From Spongilla lacustris (lineage: Eukaryota > Porifera > Demospongiae > Spongillida > Spongillidae), in contig OX442417.1 in the NCBI GenBank assembly GCA_949361645.1, forward strand, positions 7,858,275 through 7,922,274: a stretch of DNA of 64,000 nucleotides. The letters run 5' to 3'. A program made the translations under genes and the position numbers. The notes under the pieces are model-generated. The model did not search any database. It saw nothing but the letters and a program-made list of their open reading frames with translations, and was not told the origin of the DNA. Below are positions 47,034 through 59,034 of this stretch, one piece after another (the first letter of the stretch is position 1; each line of letters starts with the position of its first letter).

Positions 47034-50000
47034 CTAAAGTCTTCGGACTCTTCCATAAGCTTCATTATTTGCTGTTGATATGTACTCCTCCGGTATTTCA
47101 TAACCATCTGCATCCTGACTTTTACAGGAACTGCCAACACCTGAACGCGATTTCTTCTTCCTCTTTAGGGCAATGATCACAATTATTGCGATCACTAGCG
47201 TTAGCAAACAGAGTACCACGACTCCACCAACAATCGCACCGCTAATGATGCCTGCCAGCTGTTGCCTAATAAGGGAGATAAGGAGCATACTGAGGAGTAC
47301 ACCTATATAAATTAATATAAATTAACTAAAGTTTCTTAATTAATCTGATACATGTAGGATGCAATGACGGGCATGTGCGTTCAACAATCAACAATAACGC
47401 ACACCTGTATCATGTATGAACAGTACTAGTTGGTAAGACAGGTTCGAAGGAGAGGGAAGGCAGAGAGAATACACATCTTAATTATCCAGCGATTTTATTG
47501 TTAACCGCATATTCCTTGCATTAGGTTAAACCGCGGCTAATTACCTTTGCAAATTTTTAGCTAGTTAGAATTCTTATTGTATGTTGCATTGATACTGGTA
47601 CAATGCTTCATGATAGTGATTTACTCGCCAACCATCAAATATTTTCAGCCACAGTAGAAAATTTTCACGTACACATGTACAGCGGTGTTGTACACAGTAC
47701 ACCTATGACTTGTAGCTTACATGCAGGTTGTACATGCGCAAATGTACTTCACATGCACAGAAGTGAGTCGAGAAGAACTCAACACTCCTGGCCTCTGTGG
47801 AAAATGCTTCAAACCATTGCCATCAGTGATATAAATTCTGTATAGTAATTAACCTTCTATTTGTCTGTTCTGAATCACAACTTGTCTTTGTGTATGAATA
47901 AGAATCAAAACTAATAACCCACTTCGATTTCAATAGCACATAGATTACTCACGGTTTATTCAAGTTGAACATCACAGTAAACGTCTGTGTAAATAAGTGC
48001 AACCAGAATCATTTACATGCATCACGAAGCACAAATTAAATATTTTTTACACTTAATAAATTTCCAGTACACGGTACCTTGCATGATCAAATAAATGCAG
48101 AACAAAAAAATCAAATTAGCTAAACAATACGCCAACAAAGTGTTCTAATTGACAATATTTATTGTAACTAATCATAATAAACTATTTTCAGCCAAGCACT
48201 ATTTTTCATGTTAATTGGCCAGAGCGGCAGTGCATGTATTTGACTGCATGCCAAAATTTACAAGCCATCTGTGACACCGGTACCAAATGTAACTGCAATA
48301 TTTGGTCCTACCGGACTGAATATTAGATATAATGGAGCATGGTCAGGTGTAACCAAATATGACAGATATATTTGGTCTCATACCTAAACTAAATACAGCT
48401 TGGTCCCAGACCCAAAGTGCATGGCTGCATAATCGGTCTGCCAGACAAAATATACATAGTGCCGTGACTGGTAGACTTCCACCCGGGTCAAGCCGCCGTT
48501 GCACCATTGAGCGGCTCTGGCAACAGAAGGAGTCATCACCCAATGTGCCGACTATATGACAATGTAAGGCATGTATTGACAAATAAAGAGCCGTTCACAT
48601 GCAGTGACAAAATATCCCCACAGAGGCAACTTTTCCTACAGAGAATTTACAGGTGAGCAGAAATATTTGATAACAAAACTGCTTCCGTGCATGCATAACT
48701 TCATGGCAGCGAAATTTTACTGTGACACCTCTACCAGAATAGTAACACGAATGCCTAACATAACGTGATCAAAGCTGTTATCTAAGAATGAGCTGAGATG
48801 GTTGTAAGTCAGCCTTCCTTGTGTGGATTGAGAGCCAGCTCGCTTTAAAGTGAGCCAACTGCCCAGCGGCATAAGTAATTAAATATTCTGATCATGTGTA
48901 TAGTTAAAAGTAGCACCAGAAATGTCTTTTGATGTGCAAAACTTAAATTAGATAAACTGGGCTCGCGTTTTAATATTTATACACCCAAAATCAGATACGT
49001 ACGCATGCAATAATATAATTTATAATTACGTGTATTTTTCTGCCTTCCTAATTAATTAAAATACGGTACTCACATAGGATTGTATTGGCTTTTCCAAAAC
49101 TTGGGTCGCTGTGTTTGCTGTTACAGTGTTATTTTCGATGAACGAGACTATTGTTTCTCTATAAAGAAAAGCGAAAGAAAATAAATATATTACACAAAGA
49201 AATGAGTACTAGCACATGAATGGAGCGATAGCTTGAATGGTGAGTAGATGTGAAACATTCATTTTTCAGTTGTTCACTTTATACTCAAATAGGAATACTG
49301 GCCAAACAATACACCGCAACTCCTACCTGGTTGTATAGTTGTAAGTGATGGAAAAATTTTGTGGATCAATGCTGTGCACAGCCCATCGTGAAGTTAGCCC
49401 GCAATTGAAAAAATGTGTTGTTTGTTGTCCTGTGTATTGCTGGCACATCTGTTTGTATTTCAATAAATAAGCTCAAATGTAAACCAGCCTGGCACTGATT
49501 AACTTTAAAACACAGATAAGCATGGTATACAGGTTAAAAAAAACCCGTCTTAGACCGAAGTAATATCAATTGAAGCTACACTGATTATCTTTATTTGATT
49601 ATTAACACAAATGAAGCCTCTTACTTTTTTAACCCTTAAGGTACTTGAAACCGTACCACAGAGGTTTAACAGCAGGACATTGGGTATGATATTTTTTTTT
49701 GCATAAACATTGTTGTAGCTGATTGAAGTGTTAGATTCCATTAGAAAAATAAGAAATAGGATTTGTTTTTTAAAGCTGTGCACATCGAAAGTGAATTTGA
49801 TGAGCATTTTTTCATTTCTGCTTACATGAATTTTATCTGCTTTCCAAAATACATAAATTTGCAGTTTAGTATTGGAGCAAATAGCTTTTGTTCTGCTGTT
49901 TCCAATAATACTAAACTCATAGGTAACTGCTTCAAATGCACGGTAATATGTTCCATTTTATACGTAAAAAAATTGAAAAAATTTCGATGTACCAACTTCA

Positions 50001-53000
50001 AGCACTTTTCTACACGATTCTAGGACCGAACGAAGCAAGGAGTCACGGCCAATCGATTCTCCCGTGCATTTCCAATCTTCCAACGTAACCGACTCCAACC
50101 GACTTTCCATTTAGTGCTGCAAGTAAGGTTCACACGTGCGACATAGCGATGACTGAGTGATTAATAATTGTTTTAATAACTGTCTAGATGGGCTGTATCC
50201 TATGTGATGATTGGGTTCTTTTGCGTGCTGCTAGCTCCAGACAACAATGGCAGGCTAAGGAAACGCTGTCTTTGTTCTTTTCTGGGCTGTCTTTGTGCTC
50301 TTTGTGTCGTGCACGCATGCGTATATCGTATGCATACCTGTAATATCGTGCGATTGTACCCGGCGTCTCTTTTTCTACATGTATGTGCGAAGTGTGTTTG
50401 ATTGCTATTTGGTTGTTCGAAGCTGGTCGGTGACATTAACGTGCAATCGTGCTATTGCACTTTGATTGCAAAGGTTTTATGGCTCAAAAGGGAAAGTCGA
50501 TTTCCAACGCGGACGCTTACGACAAATACATAAAAAGGTTTATTAAAGCGATTGGGAGGCTTCAGGGCAGTTTATTAGTGATGAAAGCTTACTTTCTGAG
50601 AAGGATCAAAGTAGCAAGTTAAAGAAACATTGGTCTAATCGAATGGCCCTGCTGAGAAGGCCAGCAGGCAAACCTAACAGATGTGTTAACTAGACTGTGG
50701 ATCAAGTCAGATCCATTGGTGCACGAGGAGTTATCGATGTGTGGCTAAATGTTCATTTTGCAATGGACCCCACAATGTTCGCTCCTGCCCCCAATGATTG
50801 GAGGTCACTAGTAAGTGTGTATCATTCGAAGAGCACTTAGTTGAGCGGTGTATTTTTACTACTGGGGAGGGAACGGATCAAGGGGTACACATGGTATATG
50901 ATGAAGATACTGCTACAACCCAACAAGCTTCAACTCACATGGCATCTGGTAATAGCATTTAAACAGTGTGCCTTTAAACTGAGTCCTGAATACATCAATA
51001 AAACTTTCTATTGTACTGAATTACAGTTTTCTTATACTTGATTACATTGGTTTGATTCTAGTTAATTAATTTGTATTAATAGAAATTATATTATTTCACC
51101 ACTTGTTAACAGTGAATAAAGAAATAGTTATCGGTAGTTTACTACTGCTGGGTATTTTGTTATTCAGTTTTTAAAGCAGTACTTTTAATCTTGATTACGT
51201 TGGTTTGATATTATGTAACTTTTAAAAAATATATAACAGAATTTAATCAATGTACAATAATTCATTACAGCTGTGGTAGTTATACTTTGGTGTGCTTGGA
51301 TTCTATTAAATTAAAAATGTCCTCATGGACTACACTTCTAAACCACTGTGTGTACTTCTATTTGTTTCACTTCACTAAACCACACGCTTGAAACGTTATT
51401 GAAGACAGATATAAATAATCTTTCATTAGATAGTTACTGTATTTGGCACCACACTTAGCGTGTAGTGTATATAGTGCATGTATCCCTATATCAGTGTATT
51501 TGTGTATGCTATATAATTTTCAAGTGTTGCAATGTGATTTTCAATGTTCAAGTTAACGTTTGCATTGTACTAAAAAAAAAAGAAGTTATTCTATCAAATG
51601 ATACAGAAATAGCATTTGGATTTGTAATGGAGAAAACTATTTGCTATAATGATAAAACACATCATTAAACATTAATTCTTCTTTATGTGGCTTTGTTGCT
51701 ATGCTTGATATGGTTATATATTACAATTCATAAGCCATAGTGCTTTAAAACTAAACTACAAATAGCACTAATGTGCCATTCTATTTATTTACGTATATTG
51801 TGTGTACAATGAACAAGCAACTTTAAAATTCACTTTATGCTCTTATTCTAGAAACGCATCGACCCATGTACTTACATGTACATGTATAGGTCCCCATTTA
51901 AATAACTGATAATAAGATGCATATATAGAAAATTAGTAACGTACCACAGATTTTGTTAGAATCTGCCCAGTTGGTCCAGCATGAAGGCAAGTAGAGGGAT
52001 TGCAAGGACTGTACACGTATGTGGCCTGTGAAGGCGTTTCTAAGTCAGCAAGAGAGTATCTGCATAAAAAAGGAGCTGTTAATTGAACGTTTCAAGTGTT
52101 TAATAAAAGCTGATTCTAACAGGTACAGCTCTGTGAAAAGCCCTTCATGCTACTGATATGGTGCTAATATAAATTAAAATATAATATTAGTACCCGTATC
52201 TAGAAACTCCTCTTAATCATTACTCGAGCGGTATTTGGCAATAATTCTATTTTGGGAAGTTGTAAAAAAAAACTACGTTTTAATAATGTGCAATATCGTT
52301 ATATACTTCAGAAACATTAGTTCTTTCGAGCGCAAGCTGTGGGGGTAAATAGCATGCTAAAAGAACGTGCCATTTTCGTTTATATCTCAGTAAGCTAAAA
52401 TCTAACTTGCATGTCCCATATGTATCGGTAGCGGGTGAAAAAGAAATTTGATAAGTGCAAAACTGCTCCAAACACGCATTATTCCCATCCACCACCATTG
52501 AATCATTCCCCCCAGTTGGTGTGGCGTAACATTGGAATGTTGTTCCGGCTCAGTCTATGGATACTATCTATACAGTCCCTTTTCGATTATGCACGTGGGA
52601 CGTGGCACAGCCTTCTCCCAGTACTCAAACATGCATACATGGTGTGAGGCAAAATAAGACTCAGTAGCACAGAAAACTGTATGGGTCTCTACCATATTAG
52701 CTAATTAGCTCCCTCATCCTCATCTTCCATGGCCGTGACACATATATCCATAGAGCAAGTCAATTGAGTACATTGATATAGTTATATGCCCAATCATTAT
52801 CTGCAAATGAAACTAAACGTGACAATGCTAACACCGTCACATGTGACCAGTTGCATGGCGAATTCAAACCGTACTGGAGACACGCCAAATTATAGCTATT
52901 TAGTTCATGCATTTAGCAAGTGATTGTGGGCCCATGCATATTCTACGCGGGCGAGACGGGCGATCTCAATGTTGTTATAGTCTATTCGACATCCATAATA

Positions 53001-53396
53001 GAGCACACCGTGGACATATACGTTTGTACTGTACATGTATGTATTTATTATAGAAGTAGGTACCATACTCTGGGCCAAAAAGGTCTATAGCTTGTGTGAA
53101 AATATCTGTGGTGAGTTCAACTCATCTTTTCCACCCCTCGAAGCAATACAGCAAACTATTCATGAATGCGTCCCTCCGTATAGCTAGCCTATACACGTAT
53201 ACATACATAACACTACAATTAAGCTGCCGTAACATACGTACGGATAGAGTAGAATCTGAGAGATGTCTAATGTGAACCCATTGCCTCTACAGACACAACC
53301 AGGATTGGAGGTGTCTGGAATACATTGTAACTGAGTCTGTCCAAAGATAGCTGGAAAGGTTAAGGAGAACACAAGTAGCAGACCAACACACGACAT
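47034..53396 (-). CDS. Small MRH-domain (mannose-6-phosphate-receptor-like) type I membrane protein
   Basis: Five exons (minus): 53396-53242, 52059-51945, 49448-49327, 49158-49074 and 47258-47034; 702 nt, 233 aa, all phases matching. Signal peptide MSCVGLLLVFSLTFPAIFG; then cysteines, GFTLDISQILLYP, YVYSPCNPSTC, a CQQ tripeptide, FFNCGL, RWAV, FSITYNY and RETIV. This order matches MRH lectin folds (LxxL near the start, YxYSPC, CQ, CG, W, ITY, then R/E). A single helix follows (AIVGGVVVLCLLTLVIAIIV), a KRKKK stop-transfer, and a 40-residue tail with tyrosines in YEIPEEYIS and EAYGRV. It may bind glycans and traffic between Golgi, surface and endosomes, but the expected last MRH cysteine is not obvious, so binding is uncertain. 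It is shorter than animal CD-MPR (about 277 aa). The largest intron holds a 1.7-kb transposon. Confidence 0.78.
49657..51350. mobile_element. 1.7-kb DNA transposon relic, copy 2 (in the MRH gene intron)
   Basis: Copy of 16677-18375 with a few percent difference and matching ends (CACAGAGGTTTA, TAAACCACTGTG). In this copy an ATG opens a short lysine-rich frame (MAQKGKSISNADAYDKY, from 50480) that ends within 50 codons. The zinc-knuckle-like CSFCNGPHNVRSC is at about 50755-50793, followed by a stop. It lies in the 2.5-kb intron between exons 2 and 3 of the MRH gene, which is transcribed in the opposite direction. Confidence 0.85.
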
Positions 53397-53487
53397 CTGA
53401 TCTCACCAGCGAACAGAGCGACCGGATGCACGTGACGATAGCTTGGTGCAGCAACACAGTATTATCTGCTTTGCATTGTGAACACTG

Positions 53488-53613
53488 CAAAAAACAAAGA
53501 GTGAGATTTAATCTATTGAAGATTAAACCACAGTCAAAAACGATTTAATCTAATCAATTTACGATTGTGGTTTAATCTTCAATAGATTAAATCCACTCTT
53601 TGTTTTTAGCAGT
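53488..53613. repeat. Inverted repeat of about 125 bp
   Basis: caaagagtgagatttaatct is mirrored by agattaaatccactctttg; arms of about 48 bp with a loop of about 25 bp. It sits about 90 bp upstream of the MRH gene start codon, in its presumed 5' region. It is probably a MITE, but it could form a strong hairpin in a transcript. Confidence 0.85.
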
Positions 53614-53910
53614 GAAGAGTTTAAAGAATTGGAACTCTAGTGTTCGGCTCTTTTCATATAAGTGAAAGGTCATGATCTCGGCCATATACTGGTAAATGCT
53701 AGACCTGCTGAAATCACTCATTCACGTGCAATCCAAAGGTTGTGATTTTGTTAGCCCACTGCACAAAACACAAGCGCATTATAAAGAAACAAGTCTGTTG
53801 TATGTTGCGAATTTGCCATCAAGGATCTATAATATTTACCATCAAATTAAATGTGTTGATTTGAATCAACTCATCTGGACCCACATGTGTTCGGTGATTA
53901 GAAGACCGGT

Positions 53911-54238
53911 GTCGGAGGCATGGCTGTCCCCCTGGAAAAAGTGTCCCCCCGGACATTCATTCCTAGGCACGATTGTCCCCCCGGACATTGGTGCCTAGGA
54001 ATGAATGTCCCCCCCCCATGCCGGACATTATTTCCTAGGCACAGCTGTCCCCCCCCTTCCCCCCTGTCGGAGGCATGGCTGTCCCCCTGGAAAAAGTGTC
54101 CCCCCGGACATTCATGCCTAGGCACGACTGTCCCCCCGGACACTGGTGCCTAGGAATGAATGTCCCCTCTAGGCATTATTGTCCCCCCATGCCGGACATT
54201 TTTTCCTAGGCACAGCTGTCCCCCCCCCCCCCCCTCCC
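53911..54238. repeat. Array of CCTAGG / CCCCCCGGACA palindromes, duplicated
   Basis: Short blocks alternate: tgtcccccc, ggacat, tcatgcctaggcac and ggtgcctagga. The whole set (starting gtcggaggcatggctgtccc) occurs twice, at 53911 and 54065, 154 bp apart. Both ends run into C homopolymers. No coding signal was seen. Confidence 0.85.
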
Positions 54239-54246
54239 CCCCCCTC

Positions 54247-54436
54247 TAGTTGGCCCATAGCCCGACCTTCGCGTATTGGGTATCTAGCCTATACCTGGAT
54301 TTGTACACATCTGATAGCGTATGTGGGCTATACTATTATCACATACAGCCCACATGCGCTATTAGATGCATGGGTACAAATCCAGGTATACCCGACATTC
54401 CAATACGCGAAGGTACGGTCGGGCTACGCCCAACTA
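54247..54436. repeat. 190-bp MITE-like inverted repeat
   Basis: TAGTTGGCCCATAGCCCGAC at the left is mirrored by GTCGGGCTACGCCCAACTA at the right. The arms are about 90 bp with mismatches and include cttcgcgtattggg and gatttgtac on one side and their complements on the other. It is inserted directly beside the palindrome array. Confidence 0.82.
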
Positions 54437-54586
54437 GCCCCCCTCCACGTTTTCTCGTTTATCATAAACGTTCAACCAAACACTTAGCCTTCCAATCCTC
54501 GTAACTGCTCTGCCTCATGCGTGTATAAACTAATGTTCGCACGCGTCCGTGGAGGTTTCCTTTTAGAACAGCGAGTGTTTCTGGCC

Positions 54587-54763
54587 ATGGACGACGAAAT
54601 CGTTTTGAACTCAGTTCTTGTTAAAAGGAAGGTATCCAGGCCAGTTGGATGTTCAAAATATCAGAAACGTTCTTTTAGACGAAAGCGCGTGGAAATTACA
54701 AAGTTGACAATGGCGCTCTTTATTTACAAATTGTTCCAAGATATGAGTGGCGATCAACAGTGA
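54587..54763 (+). CDS. Possible orphan exon with a weak PH-domain look
   Basis: An ATG at 54587 opens 58 codons: acidic start, LVKRKVSRPVG, then YQKRSFRRKRVEI and a hydrophobic MALFIYKLF. The LVKR...KRSFR spacing is faintly like the first strands of a pleckstrin-homology domain, but the usual tryptophan is absent and no continuing exon was found. It could equally be chance or a transposon remnant. Confidence 0.18.
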   Translation: MDDEIVLNSVLVKRKVSRPVGCSKYQKRSFRRKRVEITKLTMALFIYKLFQDMSGDQQ

Positions 54764-55035
54764 TCAAATCGAAAGAAGAGCAGGAAAGAATAATGATAGC
54801 TTGCCACGCTTCACCACAAGGAAAATCGTCAGGCCTGGCGCGTATCCAGAATTTCAAACCTATTAACATTGTACGTCAATCGAATACGAGCGGGGGAGGG
54901 GGGAGGGGGGGGGGGGGGGATCATGCACTCTTGCGATAGGCCAAATAAGAGCGGAGAGGGGAGGGTAGGCCAAATTAATACAAGTGGGGGGAGGAGGGAA
55001 GGTTAGTATCAATTAAGTTTTGTAAATATTATTCT

Positions 55036-55071
<36 letters not shown>

Positions 55072-55534
55072 TCAGGTAACACGGAAACCTCTATGGATAT
55101 GCTCCTGATCGTTGTATAGATATATGCATGCGACCACCATGTATAGAAGCATGACTGTAACTTTGATATTGGGTGTTCACTTACTTCCAGCAAAGAAAAA
55201 TCGTACAAAGTTCAAGAGTCAGTTGGCAAAGGTGTTTACAAGGCAAATGGCTCTGCACTGCATGCAGCAAATATCTGTCTGACACATGAAGCATGTTTTT
55301 TTTTTTTGTGATATCATGGTACCAATCATTATTTTATGACCTCACGCGGATACTTGCATGCACACGAATTTTCATATATACGATTTACATTTGTAAACAT
55401 TTACACAAGAATGCCTTTCCTTGAAATGAGAGCCTTTAGTAATAAATAATTAGCTGCTCTGCACACAACCGAGCGGGCACGCAGACGCATGTAAATGTAT
55501 ACGCTTGTACATTCCAGGCCTGTATTTAAAGTGT

Positions 55535-55757
55535 AGGACATTCTATCCTAGGCACCAGTGTCCCCCCATGGGGGGACACTGGTGCCTAGGGTAGGACAAT
55601 TATGCCTAGGCATAAATGTCCCCTGCGGACATATATGCCTAGGCATAATTGTCCGGGGGACAATGGTGCCTAGGAACGAGTGTCCGGGGGACAGCGGTGC
55701 CTAGGCATGAATGTCCGGGGGGACATTTTGCGGGGGGGACAACCATGCCTACGACAC
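55535..55757. repeat. CCTAGG palindrome block, copy in first duplicate
   Basis: Perfect and near-perfect palindromes in series: caccagtgtcccccc followed by its complement ggggggacactggtg, then gacaattatgcctaggcat, gtcccctgcggac, tatatgcctaggcataatt, then gtccggggga repeats. Same building blocks as the array at 53911. Confidence 0.85.
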
Positions 55758-56682
55758 CGGCGCGTATCCAGAATTTCAAAGAGGGGCAACATTTGGGGGG
55801 GGAGGAATCACCCTTGCGATAGCCCAAATACGAGCGGGGAGGGGGAGGGTAGGCCAAATTAATACAAGTGGGGGGAGGGGGAAGGTTAGTAACAGTTAAG
55901 TTTAGTAAATATCATTCCATTGGGGGGGGGGGGGGGGGGGGTTTCAGGTAACACGGAGCCTCTAAATGGATATGCTCCTGATCGTTGTATAGATATATGC
56001 ATGCGATCACCATGTATAGAAGAATGACTGTAACTTTAATATTACACATGCGTGCTGACTTACTTAATTCCAGGCAAAGTGGAGTAGTAGAAAAATCGTA
56101 CAAAGTTCAAGAATCAGTTGGCAAAGAGCCAATCCTTCAACTGGAAAGCACTCAAGAAAGACTGAAGCCATGGCAATGAACGATTTCACCAAACCTGCAA
56201 GAGCATCCCAGATGCATGAGTTTGGATGGTGATAAATGGCTCTGCACTGCATGCAGCAAATACCTGCCTGACACATGAAGCATGTTTTTTGTGATATCAT
56301 GGTATACCAATCATTATTTTATGACCACACGCGGACAAGCTAAATCATACTTGCACATTAATTTCTATACGTCTTTACCTTCATTGAAATGAGAGTCTTT
56401 AGAAATAACCAAATAGCTGCTCTGCACACAACGTAACTACCTAAATAAGCAAATAGTCTTGTACACTTGTACAATCAGATTTTACAGATCAAATCTTTCA
56501 CATGCATGCAAGGACGAGCGGGCACGCAGACACGCACATACACGCATGTACTATGATATATCATGGCATGCATGACGTTTGCAAAAACATGCACATATAA
56601 AACGTGTAAAGTATATGTATATCGATCCGATTTCATTGTATCATACTTATGCTTGTATATTCCAGGCCTGTATTTAAAGTGT

Positions 56683-56848
56683 AGGACATTCTATCCTAGG
56701 CACCAGTGTCCCCCCATGGGGGGACACTGGTGCCTAGGGTAGGACAATTATGCCTAGGCATTAATGTCCCCTGCGGACATATATGCCTAGGCATAATTGT
56801 CCGGGGTACATTTTGCGGGGGAGACAACCATGCCTACGACACTGGTGT
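56683..56848. repeat. CCTAGG palindrome block, copy in second duplicate
   Basis: Starts with the same sequence as the block at 55535 but lacks its last part: after gcataattgtccgggg it goes directly to acattttgcgggg, skipping about 60 bp that hold three more units. Unit loss inside an otherwise conserved duplicate indicates that the block is unstable. Confidence 0.85.
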
Positions 56849-57183
56849 CATAGGAAAAATGGAATCCCTGAAATTTTTCAACATTTTTCATTGGAATTTT
56901 GGCACCCCCACTCCAATTCACCAGCACTAGGGAAGCATAGCCATTTCTGGAATTTTGGACCCCCCTCGCATAGTCGCATTCTTATTTATAATGATGTAAA
57001 TTTAGAATAAAACTATAAGAATATTCACTGGCCTTCTGGCACTGGCTGTTACGTAATCTCTAAATGCATGCAAGCAATATCAGAAATGTGAGCAGCTGCA
57101 TTGATCGAGATACGCATGGATGTTACAATGCATGATAAGTAATATTTCAAAATGTTTGTTGAAGTCATACTATAATATTATTT

Positions 57184-57864
57184 AACTGGGACAGTTTCCG
57201 TGAAACGAATGGCCCTTCGTTTAGCTTTGCATTTGAATCGTTATAACTTCCGAACGGTTAAGGCTATCAACTTCCTATTGTCAACACTGCATACCGCTGA
57301 CAACATCATTTCTCTACGGTAAAATACATTTTAGGGTCTTGTGCTTGCTCTGCATGTGCCAGTATTGCAACGTCACCGGGTTAGAGCCCAACAGAAGGAA
57401 TAATGAAATCGCTTCAAATACGTACACATTTTCGCGCTCGCCAATGATTTGAGCAAATTGCGTTCCGCTCAATGTATGGGGAGGCGGGTATTATTACATT
57501 GGCGCGAATCAAGCGGGAAAACGCGCTCGTAGTTTGTTTAACTCTATCCCCGTAACAGATGGCATAATAATTAACGAACAGAACAAATCGATAGGTGTAG
57601 GACCTCTCCTCCTACAGACCGAATTTGAAGCGATTTCATTATTCCTATACAGAAAGTTATGTCGGGTGTGAACCCGGTGGGGTAACGGACGTTGCAATAC
57701 TTGCACAGATCAGAGCAAGTGCAAGACCCCAAAATGTATTTTACCGTAGAGAAATGGTGTGGTATGAAGTGTTGAACATAGGAAGTCGATAGCTTTAACC
57801 GTTACGATTCAAATGCAAATCAATTTTATAATTATAAACGAAGGGCCATTTTCTGTTCCAATTA
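57184..57864. mobile_element. Foldback element of about 680 bp
   Basis: The arms are inverted copies of about 220-250 bp: cgaatggcccttcg, cattttagggtcttg, cagtattgcaacgtc and ggaataatgaaatcgcttca on the left all recur complemented on the right, out to gaagggccattttctgttcc. Roughly 200 bp lie between. The terminal sequence differs from the two CAGTGG palindromes, so it is another family. No coding capacity. Confidence 0.82.
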
Positions 57865-58299
57865 TACCGGGTATACATGTATTTACCATTATCTAGATAC
57901 AATCCATGCAGGGTTAGTTTACTGCTGTGAATGCTGGAGCCGTTTCTATGCTTCTCCACATTTGGCATATGATACATGTACAATGTGTATATAAATAGTT
58001 GTATAAGCAATGATGCAGCTGCCATGACTTCCAATTCCTTAGCGCCTGATTTCATTTCCATTTCATATATCATTTCAGATAGCTTTCCAATGGGAATCTA
58101 AGGGAGGACAAAATATGCTCTTTTGACTTGTGGATCATGATCATGTACCTTGTGATCAGCATACACATGCAGTTCTTCAGTCATTATACTCCTGTAATCT
58201 CATGGCCCCCCCCCCCCCCCCCCCCCCACCCCTTGTAATACTGAAAAGTTTATACATGTATACATGCACACCTCCCACTGGCTGAATTGGCTGAAAGCG
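57865..58299. other. Spacer between foldback element and hAT pair
   Basis: A C-run at 58205-58227 and minor ACATGT strings only. A minus-strand open frame at 57795-58073 mostly overlaps this stretch but has no family resemblance. Confidence 0.35.
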
Positions 58300-58307
58300 G
58301 ACAGCAC

Positions 58308-59022
58308 CAGGGTTGCCGAAGGGGCCTGGCCTGACCTGTCAGGCCAGGGGTCGAGCCTATCAGGCCGGACCTCGCCCACCCTAAGTATCATGCAGTATAT
58401 GTTAGGCGGGCTTCTTATTCAAAACTCAGTCATCAACTATTATTACTTTTTATTGACATCGCATTCCCAATTAAATTATAATATTTTGCAATAGCTTATC
58501 ACTGAGGATCTGGTGCCACCAATAAATACGAAGTACTTAAATGACTTTACACATTCACCAAATGCACGATTGTAAATCATTCATAATTAATAACTGACAA
58601 AAGCAGCAGAATTTCAAATACATGAGTGGCGACTGAGCAGGAGCGTACATTTTATTGGCCGCTTAATGCATTTGAAGCAGCCATGCATTATGCTAAAATG
58701 CATTATGCTTTAGCATAATTGATGCTTCTAGCCGTTGGGGAAGTATAGATTCCATCGTTGACTCTCCTGGATCGATGAAGCTGGAATAGTGAGGTACTTC
58801 CGTGCAAGTACTAGTATTGCAATAGTAGGGAATTGTGAGTTGATGATGTACCAGGAGAATTGCCGATCGACATAGCGGCGCGGAGGCAAAATCAAGTTGC
58901 ATGCGTATCAATTAATTAAACACCGAATAATTTATAATTAATTGGCCTGACACAGGCCAGGCAGTTAGGCCGCGCGCCGGGCGGCCTCAGGCCAGACCCC
59001 TGGCTGGCCTATGGCAACCCTG
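58308..59022. mobile_element. hAT-type element with 8-bp target duplication (CAGGGTTGCC ends)
   Basis: Ends CAGGGTTGCC and GGCAACCCTG, flanked on both sides by gacagcac (58300-58307 and 59023-59030), a perfect 8-bp duplication. Subterminal regions carry repeated ggcctg/caggcc strings on both sides (58323-58375, 58944-59010), as is common for hAT transposase binding regions. No transposase; 715 bp. Confidence 0.9.
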
Positions 59023-59034
59023 GACAGCACTCTC

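Larger units (their letters stand above)
54836..56850. repeat. Tandem duplication of about 0.9-1.1 kb
   Basis: The copies begin at gcgtatccagaatttcaaa (54839 and 55760). They share the G-run, ttcaggtaacacgg (55071, 55943), gatatgctcctgatcgttg (55096, 55971), caaagttcaaga-tcagttgg (55206, 56101), ggctctgcactgcatgcagc, and finally the CCTAGG palindrome block (55535, 56683). The second copy is longer by about 220 bp between these anchors. No gene is evident inside. Confidence 0.85.

Noticed and set aside
48343..48582. Two opposed open frames of 66-79 aa in an MRH-gene intron
   Set aside because: They overlap each other on opposite strands and have no recognisable features.
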